From NCBI RefSeq assembly GCF_005886345.1, contig NZ_PNEC01000013.1, positions 146,603-210,602 on the forward strand: a stretch of 64,000 nt of DNA, read 5' to 3'. The position numbers and the translations under genes were made by a program. Under the pieces are notes generated by a model. It saw only the letters and a program-made list of their open reading frames with translations. It did not search any database and was not told the DNA's origin. The stretch comes from Pseudoalteromonas phenolica (lineage in GTDB: Bacteria; Pseudomonadota; Gammaproteobacteria; Enterobacterales; Alteromonadaceae). Of the stretch, positions 59,184-64,000 are shown in pieces. Numbering within the stretch: the stretch's first letter is position 1; every line of letters starts with the position of its first letter.

Positions 59184-59822
59184 ATGTATACTCTGTTTTA
59201 CTATCCTTGTAATGCCAGTCTTGCCCCTCATTTTGTTTTAAAAGCAATTAATGTCCCCTATCAACTAGAACTTGTAGACAGAAAAAAACTGGCTCAAAAG
59301 TCAGCCCAATATTTATCACTCAACCCAACAGGACGGATCCCGACTTTGGTTGATGATGATTTTATTCTATTTGAGAGCGCTGCGATTTGTTTATACCTTG
59401 CAGAAAAACACCCTGAAGCATCACTTATTCCACATGATTCAAAGCAAAAAGCGACTTTTAATCAGTGGCTAATGTATTTAACAAGTACCTTACAGACAGA
59501 GCTAATGACGTATTTCTACCCTGAAAGACATACGCAAAATGCCTTGATTTATGATGATATTGTCAGAACGCAACAAGCAAGGTTAAAAGATATATTGCAA
59601 ATCATTGACAAACAACTTGATGACAATACCTATTTGGTTGGTGACTCAATCACTGTCTGTGATTACTTTTTATTTATGCTGTGTATTTGGGCAGATGAAA
59701 TACAGCACCCACCTTTGAGTTTCAATAATCTAAATAGATATTTAAAAACCATGGCGAGGGATGAAGCAATTCAACAAGCTTGTAAAATTGAAGAAATTAG
59801 CCTAGCAGCTTATGCCATTTAA
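59184..59822 (+). CDS. glutathione S-transferase family protein
   Basis: The 212-residue cytoplasmic protein has an N-terminal thioredoxin-like domain starting LFYYPCNASLAPHFVLKA and a helical C-terminal domain. The cis-Pro loop reads TGRIPTLV and the glutathione-contacting motif FESAAICLYLAEKHP is intact. The CNAS segment suggests a Cys- or Ser-type (beta/omega-like) enzyme. Substrate unknown; it is a single gene. Confidence 0.9.
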   Translation: MYTLFYYPCNASLAPHFVLKAINVPYQLELVDRKKLAQKSAQYLSLNPTGRIPTLVDDDFILFESAAICLYLAEKHPEASLIPHDSKQKATFNQWLMYLTSTLQTELMTYFYPERHTQNALIYDDIVRTQQARLKDILQIIDKQLDDNTYLVGDSITVCDYFLFMLCIWADEIQHPPLSFNNLNRYLKTMARDEAIQQACKIEEISLAAYAI

Positions 59823-59841
59823 TTACAGACTCTAAAAAATT

Positions 59842-59869
59842 AAAAAAGGTTGCACCTGGCAACCTTTTT
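59842..59869. terminator. bidirectional terminator between GST and rhlE
   Basis: GGTTGC/GCAACC (59848-59853 with 59859-59864) is flanked by A6 and T5 and serves two convergent genes. Confidence 0.9.
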
Positions 59870-59891
59870 ATTAAATTTATTAGAAAGTAAC

Positions 59892-61187
59892 TTATTTACT
59901 CAACTTTAAAGACTTTCCTTTAATCTGTTTTCTCACATTTGCAATACGCGCTCTGTTTTTCGCTCTCGCTTCACCACTTGCCTGATTACTAGGGCGGTTA
60001 GTTTTTGGCTTTCTACGTTGATGTGAAGGTTTTTTAGTTAAGTTTTTAATCAGACTTTCACGACTGCTTACTTCATAACCAGGTAAATAATAGCGCTTAA
60101 TTTGTTGGCCAATTAACTCTTCAATATGCAGTAATACTTGCTCTTCCTCACGAGCAACAAATGAAATTGCTTGGCCCTGCTGACCCGCACGACCGGTTCT
60201 ACCAATACGGTGTACGTAATCTTCTGCAAGATAAGGTAGATCATAGTTAACCACGCGAGGCAGACCTTCAATATCAATTCCTCGAGCAGCAACTTCAGTG
60301 GCAACTAACACGCGAACCTTGCCTTCTTTGAACTCACGTAAAGCACGACGTCTAGCCCCTTGCTTTTTATCGCCATGACACACAGTGGCAGGAATACCAT
60401 CAAGGTTTAGCTCTTTAACAATGTCGTCAGCAACATCTTTCATGTTCACAAATACAAGCACTTGTTGCCAATTCTTCTTACCAATCAACTCAGAAAGCAG
60501 CTCTTGCTTTCTGCCTTGCTCAACGGGATAAACAATATGCCTTACCGTTTCTGCTGTCGTGTTTTCAGGTGTAACTTGAACAAACTTAGGGTGCTTTAAA
60601 ACTTGACGTGCAAACTGTTTCATTGCCGTTGGGAAAGTTGCCGAGAAGAATAATTGTTGTTTATCTTCATGACATAGCTCTATTACTTTTTGGATGTCAG
60701 TAATAAAGCCCATATCGAGAAGCCTGTCAGCTTCATCTAACACTAAATGCTTTACCTGAGACAGGTTTACACTGCCCAAACGTAAGTGATCAAGAAGCCT
60801 ACCTGGTGTTGCAACCAAAATATCACAGCCGACGTTCAATTTCTCTTCTTGACCAGCAGTATTCACACCACCAAATAAAGCAACCACATTAAGGTCAGTA
60901 TATTTAGCGAACTGTTTGCAGTTATTTGCAATTTGTTCTGCTAACTCACGGGTTGGTGCTATGATCAAAGCTCTAGGATGTTGCTCAGCGTGTTCAAAAA
61001 TGTTCTGTATGATTGGCAAACTAAAAGCGGCTGTTTTACCTGTACCAGTTTGAGCTGTAGCAAGTACATCATGCCCTTTTCTTACAACAGGAATAGCAGC
61101 TTGTTGAATTGGAGTAAGGGTGTGAAATTCTAATTCGTCTAGTGCTTGCTGAATAAGCGGAGAAAAACTAAAAGATTTGAAATTCAT
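59892..61187 (-). CDS. rhlE: DEAD-box RNA helicase, RhlE type
   Basis: This ATP-dependent RNA helicase probably acts in ribosome assembly or cold growth. From the ATG at 61187 it is 431 residues. All motifs are present: Q motif and FSFSPLIQQAL, AQTGTGKTAAFSLP (I), PTRELAEQ (Ia), LDEADRLLDMGF (II), FFSATFP (III), RGIDIEGLPRVVNYDLP (V) and HRIGRTGRAG (VI), then a basic Lys/Arg-rich tail. Upstream in-frame starts add residues before the conserved MNFKSFSFSP start and are not used. Confidence 0.92.
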   Translation of the reverse strand: MNFKSFSFSPLIQQALDELEFHTLTPIQQAAIPVVRKGHDVLATAQTGTGKTAAFSLPIIQNIFEHAEQHPRALIIAPTRELAEQIANNCKQFAKYTDLNVVALFGGVNTAGQEEKLNVGCDILVATPGRLLDHLRLGSVNLSQVKHLVLDEADRLLDMGFITDIQKVIELCHEDKQQLFFSATFPTAMKQFARQVLKHPKFVQVTPENTTAETVRHIVYPVEQGRKQELLSELIGKKNWQQVLVFVNMKDVADDIVKELNLDGIPATVCHGDKKQGARRRALREFKEGKVRVLVATEVAARGIDIEGLPRVVNYDLPYLAEDYVHRIGRTGRAGQQGQAISFVAREEEQVLLHIEELIGQQIKRYYLPGYEVSSRESLIKNLTKKPSHQRRKPKTNRPSNQASGEARAKNRARIANVRKQIKGKSLKLSK

Positions 61188-61245
61188 AACATAAACCTGC
61201 GGCCAATCATTAAAAGGCCGCAGATTATACGTCAATTAGTGAGTT

Positions 61246-62160
61246 CTAACAAAGAATAATTGACTCTGGTTCTAGTAAAGCTGGCGGGTTTCCTACATAA
61301 CTACCAGAAGAAAGCTCAGAGATTAATTGCTTGCCTTGTTGTTGTTGAGATCTACTTAATGATACGTAAGGTAATCTAAACACTGGTTTTACAGCACCTG
61401 TCATCATAAGTGCAGTGTTTATTGCGATCGGGTTAGGTTCACAGAATAACCAACATATAAGTGGCTGCAATGACTGGTTCAGATCGTCATTACATTCATT
61501 CATCAAACTTCTAAACTGCTTAGGTACAATATTAGAAGTAACTGAAATGACACCATGCGCACCATGTAAATGTCTTGCATCGTGTGCTTCATCGTCATTA
61601 CCCGACCAGCATGCAATACCTTGTAGTTCGTAGTGAGCAATACGCTCATTACCTGCACATTCTTTAACACCGATAAAGTTTTCATGTTTCGAAAGTTGCT
61701 CAATAATATCTGGGGTTAAGTCCTGTCCTGTTCTGCCTGGTACGTTGTAAATAAATGCTGGACCAATCTCGAGCACTTTCTCAAAATGTTTTACTACACC
61801 TTCAACTGAAGTTCGACCATAGTAAGGATTTATCTGTAATGCGGCATCCATTCCCGTTGCAAAGCCATATTCCGTTGCTTTGACCGCTTCACGAGTATTA
61901 TTACTACCCGTATTACCGATAACTAAAATTTGATGCTTGTATTTACTTACAGTGTGCGCAATTAACATTAGGTGCTCTTCCCAATTCATTAATTGGCCTT
62001 CACCGGTTGTACCGCCTACGATGATACCGTCAACCCCCGCTTCGATTTGAAGCTCGACTAATTTGTCATAGGCTACTAAATCAATTTCGCCAGTTTCTAA
62101 ATAAGGGGTTTTTATCGCGGTGATCAAGCTTGCTTGTTTTAGTTTTTCGTTAATCTGCAT
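61246..62160 (-). CDS. dapA: 4-hydroxy-tetrahydrodipicolinate synthase, plant-like type
   Basis: DapA condenses pyruvate and aspartate semialdehyde in lysine and peptidoglycan synthesis. The 304-residue protein has the Schiff-base Lys166 (FIGVKECAG), Tyr138 in IYNVPGRTGQD, and GGTTGEGQLMNWEEH. Segments such as IVGGTTGEGQLM, VIGNTGSN, CWSGNDDEAHD, HGVISVTSNIVP and FRLPYVSL match the plant enzymes (from memory) better than E. coli DapA, including Trp60 at the lysine-sensing position where E. coli has His. I start at the ATG at 62160; a longer TTG-type reading lacks support. It may be an additional dapA copy. Confidence 0.88.
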   Translation of the reverse strand: MQINEKLKQASLITAIKTPYLETGEIDLVAYDKLVELQIEAGVDGIIVGGTTGEGQLMNWEEHLMLIAHTVSKYKHQILVIGNTGSNNTREAVKATEYGFATGMDAALQINPYYGRTSVEGVVKHFEKVLEIGPAFIYNVPGRTGQDLTPDIIEQLSKHENFIGVKECAGNERIAHYELQGIACWSGNDDEAHDARHLHGAHGVISVTSNIVPKQFRSLMNECNDDLNQSLQPLICWLFCEPNPIAINTALMMTGAVKPVFRLPYVSLSRSQQQQGKQLISELSSGSYVGNPPALLEPESIILC

Positions 62161-62300
62161 GTTTAGAAGTTTTCTTATTTCAATTGCCAATATTCTTACA
62201 TAAAACAATAACAGTTCCGAGCTTTCTTTAGACTGAATGACTTGTAAATTGGTTGTATAACTGATTAAATACAAGCACTGTATATTTAACCAGTAAAGTT

Positions 62301-62954
62301 ATGAGTTTACTTAACCACTTTAATGAGAATTTTTATCAAGCTATAGAATTGTGCCAGTCTACAAGAATCAATGAAGACATCTTATTTAAGTGGCAAGAAA
62401 CAGGTTTGTTCCCTGCTAGTAGTTTTGTTATAGAAAATAAACTTCAAGTCAATTCTTACTTAGGGATAACAGAGCATACAGAGCTGATTGAATATTACCC
62501 GAGAGGGTATTTAGCTTGGGCTCAAATACTTATAAAGCATAGTGTAGAGTCTTCAACACAGGCATACATGTATTTTGGCAATATGTATCAGCAAATCTTA
62601 ACTCAGTTAGTGCATGGCATGCCTGAAGTGCTTGTCGCCTCATTTACAGAAGACCTAGAAGAGTCCATTCAATCGAGTTGGCAATATTTCTTAGTAGGAA
62701 AATATGGTGCCATCTGCTCAACAGGAAAGATTGAAGAAATCGTTGCTGTAGATTTATTTAAGTATGTTATTTCTTTTTTAACTGAAGATTTTAGCTTAGA
62801 CATACTCGATGAAGAGACACGTAAAGTGCTCCATATTGCACTCAGAGAACTTAATAATTCAGTTGCATTAGACAACCCACTATTGCCAAAACAGCTTATT
62901 AGAGATCGTTATATTGAACGCTTGATAAAGCAATATGATTTATCAGTTAAATGA
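62301..62954 (+). CDS. hypothetical protein
   Basis: I do not recognise this 217-residue protein. It is acidic, mostly helical, and without signal peptide or membrane segment. Tyr- and Trp-rich patches (YYPRGYLAWAQ, AYMYFGNMYQQ) lie around residues 65-105. It diverges from dapA with 140 bases between and converges with the next small gene (2-base gap). Coding is supported by its length, an ATG start and absence of an alternative frame. Confidence 0.75.
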   Translation: MSLLNHFNENFYQAIELCQSTRINEDILFKWQETGLFPASSFVIENKLQVNSYLGITEHTELIEYYPRGYLAWAQILIKHSVESSTQAYMYFGNMYQQILTQLVHGMPEVLVASFTEDLEESIQSSWQYFLVGKYGAICSTGKIEEIVAVDLFKYVISFLTEDFSLDILDEETRKVLHIALRELNNSVALDNPLLPKQLIRDRYIERLIKQYDLSVK

Positions 62955-62956
62955 GC

Positions 62957-63208
62957 TCACGACTCTAAATGAGCTCTCATAATTTCAAATGCCTTCAATA
63001 CTTTTAATTTGTCTTCACAAAGGCCGTCATACCAAGCATCAAAGCTATCATCGTCTTGCTCAGCTAACACTACATACTCAGCAAGTAACTCAATGATGTC
63101 GCTATGTGAACAACTTAATTGATCGAGCTGTTTGTTAATGCCAGTGTGATCTTTATTTTTAAGCGAGTCGATCACGGTATTGTCCAAGTTATTATTTAGC
63201 TCTTCCAT
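62957..63208 (-). CDS. small acidic hypothetical protein
   Basis: The 83-residue protein is acidic and helical, with DDDSFDAWYDGLCEDKL near the middle and no export signal. No family is recognised. AAGGGAAGC lies upstream of the ATG as a plausible ribosome-binding site. It is convergent with the gene before it and divergent from ykgM. Confidence 0.65.
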   Translation of the reverse strand: MEELNNNLDNTVIDSLKNKDHTGINKQLDQLSCSHSDIIELLAEYVVLAEQDDDSFDAWYDGLCEDKLKVLKAFEIMRAHLES

Positions 63209-63357
63209 TATTGCTTCCCTTTAAAACTTTCACCTTATTTATAACAGGCCTACAACGAATAGCTAGAGACAAGTCGTTTGTTTGCACAACAAACCATCAA
63301 AATAGACAAATTTACCCAAAACCCATTTGCAAATGGTTTTCATTTAGAATAAGATTC

Positions 63358-63375
63358 GAGATATTATAACAAAAC
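63358..63375 (+). promoter_or_regulatory. possible Zur box upstream of ykgM
   Basis: GAGATATTATAACAAAAC resembles the gammaproteobacterial Zur palindrome around a TTATAA core (GAAATGTTATAN-type). It lies 14 bases before the ykgM start, where Zur represses the zinc-free paralogues. The match is imperfect. Confidence 0.5.
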
Positions 63376-63388
63376 AAATAGGCGTTTT

Positions 63389-63643
63389 ATGAAACCTAAT
63401 ATTCACCCTGATTACGAACAAGTAGCATTTCACGATACATCAATTGATAAATACTTCATTGTTGGCTCTACAATTAAAACAGATAGAACTGTAGAACTTG
63501 ATGGCGTGACATACCCATATGTGCCGATTGACGTCTCAAGTGAATCTCACCCTTTCTACACAGGCAAACAGAAAATTACTGCTTCTGATGGTCGTGTTGC
63601 TCAGTTCAATCGTCGCTTCAAAAATCTTGCAAGCAAAAAATAA
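63389..63643 (+). CDS. ykgM: type B 50S ribosomal protein L31
   Basis: YkgM replaces zinc-containing L31 when zinc is scarce. The 84-residue protein starts MKPNIHPDY, has [14 protein letters not shown], and contains no cysteine at all, so it is the zinc-independent form. ykgO follows 11 bases later in the same transcript. Confidence 0.96.
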   Translation: MKPNIHPDYEQVAFHDTSIDKYFIVGSTIKTDRTVELDGVTYPYVPIDVSSESHPFYTGKQKITASDGRVAQFNRRFKNLASKK

Positions 63644-63654
63644 AAGGAAAATTT

Positions 63655-63795
63655 ATGAAAGTATTGAGCTCTTTAAAGAGTGCAAAAAATCGACCAGGAT
63701 GCCAAATTGTCAAACGTCGAGGCCGAGTGTTCGTAATTTGTAAAACAAACCCTCGCTTCAAAGCCGTTCAAGGTATGAAGAAAAAGAAAAGATAA
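63655..63795 (+). CDS. ykgO: zinc-independent ribosomal protein L36 paralogue
   Basis: The 46-residue protein starts [16 protein letters not shown] and has [20 protein letters not shown], followed by a basic tail. It keeps two cysteines (16 and 29) but lacks the full zinc ribbon of RpmJ, as in E. coli YkgO. A clear AAAAGGAAA ribosome-binding site precedes the ATG. The ykgM-ykgO pair is the standard zinc-starvation operon. Confidence 0.94.
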   Translation: MKVLSSLKSAKNRPGCQIVKRRGRVFVICKTNPRFKAVQGMKKKKR

Positions 63796-63816
63796 CATGC
63801 TGTTACTTTAATTATT

Positions 63817-63846
63817 AAGCCCTAGTCATTAGTAGGGCTTATTATA
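63817..63846 (+). terminator. terminator after ykgO
   Basis: AAGCCCTA/TAGGGCTT (63817-63824 with 63833-63840) with an 8-base loop is followed by ATTATATT. Confidence 0.75.
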
Positions 63847-63880
63847 TTAATCAACCCTTATTTTAGATTACCCCTCTTAC

Positions 63881-63912
63881 TTTTCACTTTTCACTTTTCA
63901 CTTTTCACTTTT
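63881..63912. repeat. short tandem repeat of TTTTCAC
   Basis: Four and a half exact copies of the 7-base unit TTTTCAC run head to tail, immediately before the G-rich end. They may be real or part of the low-quality contig end. Confidence 0.7.
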
Positions 63913-64000
63913 GGGTTGTGAGTTTTGGGGGTTGAGTGGTGGGTGGGGGGGTGTGGGGGGTGGGGGTGGGGGGGGGGGGGGGGGGGGGGGGGGGGTGGGG
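63913..64000. other. G-rich low-complexity contig end, probably artefactual
   Basis: The sequence shifts abruptly to G with scattered T and finally to almost pure G. This is unlike the AT-rich genome, and pure G is a typical no-signal read-out of two-colour sequencers. No gene is present. Confidence 0.8.

Noticed and set aside
63881..63912. CRISPR or telomere-like array
   Set aside because: The unit is only 7 bases without spacers, and lies next to a probable sequencing artefact.

Overview
This AT-rich window (about 38-40% G+C by eye) is chromosomal DNA of a marine gammaproteobacterium, most likely Pseudoalteromonas or a close alteromonad. The evidence is the E. coli-like order minCDE / rnd-fadD / tsaB-yoaA, a complete hisGDCBHAFI operon behind a histidine attenuator, an ilvIH operon behind a branched-chain attenuator, a Shewanella-like ast locus with a DUF1338 gene, and a GlyGly-CTERM exoprotease. 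Almost every stretch is coding. There are no rRNA or tRNA genes, insertion sequences, prophage or CRISPR that I can see.

Layout. 1-9.6 kb: cell-division site selection (minC truncated by the window edge, minD, minE), then rnd, fadD, an alpha/beta hydrolase, a secreted alkaline phosphatase, tsaB and yoaA. 9.6-17.3 kb: a small lysine-rich hypothetical gene, then the His-codon leader peptide, attenuator and eight his genes. 17.3-26.3 kb: a periplasmic M61 peptidase, then a same-strand run of a diguanylate cyclase, the alarmone-linked nucleosidase ppnN, the flap endonuclease xni, a DUF3192 gene and a 562-residue protein with a possible worn-down HD-GYP/HDOD fold, then an isocitrate dehydrogenase carrying NAD-type residues. 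26.3-33.7 kb: a 986-residue M6 protease with PKD repeats and a GlyGly-CTERM tail, ilvIH with promoter, leader peptide and attenuator, HU, an alkyltransferase-like protein and rluF.

33.7-50.8 kb: a decayed periplasmic binding protein gene, a degenerate EAL-HDOD protein, a tightly packed glycogen operon (CBM48 protein, malQ, glgB, glgX, glgP, glgC, glgA), a GGDEF-EAL protein and an Lrp-type regulator. 50.9-56.2 kb: arginine succinyltransferase pathway genes astC and astA with no astD between astA and DUF1338, followed by a sensor histidine kinase broken by several single-base frameshifts. 56.2-63.8 kb: rnz, an AbgT-family transporter, a glutathione transferase-like gene, a RhlE-type helicase, a DapA that resembles the plant enzyme, two small unknown genes, and the zinc-independent ribosomal protein pair ykgM-ykgO behind a possible Zur site. 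The last 90 bases are G-rich, ending in a near-pure G run that looks like a sequencing or assembly artefact at a contig end.

How the genes work together: his and ilv are biosynthetic operons with leader-peptide attenuation. The glg genes make and degrade glycogen as one unit. The ast genes degrade arginine, with an Lrp-type regulator divergent from them. Four or five proteins relate to c-di-GMP (two apparent synthases, one of them with an EAL domain, and one or two degenerate receptors). The best candidates for something new are the cyclase-ppnN-xni-DUF3192-unknown cluster, the ast locus without astD, the plant-like DapA and the unexplained palindromes upstream of abgT and the glycogen operon.
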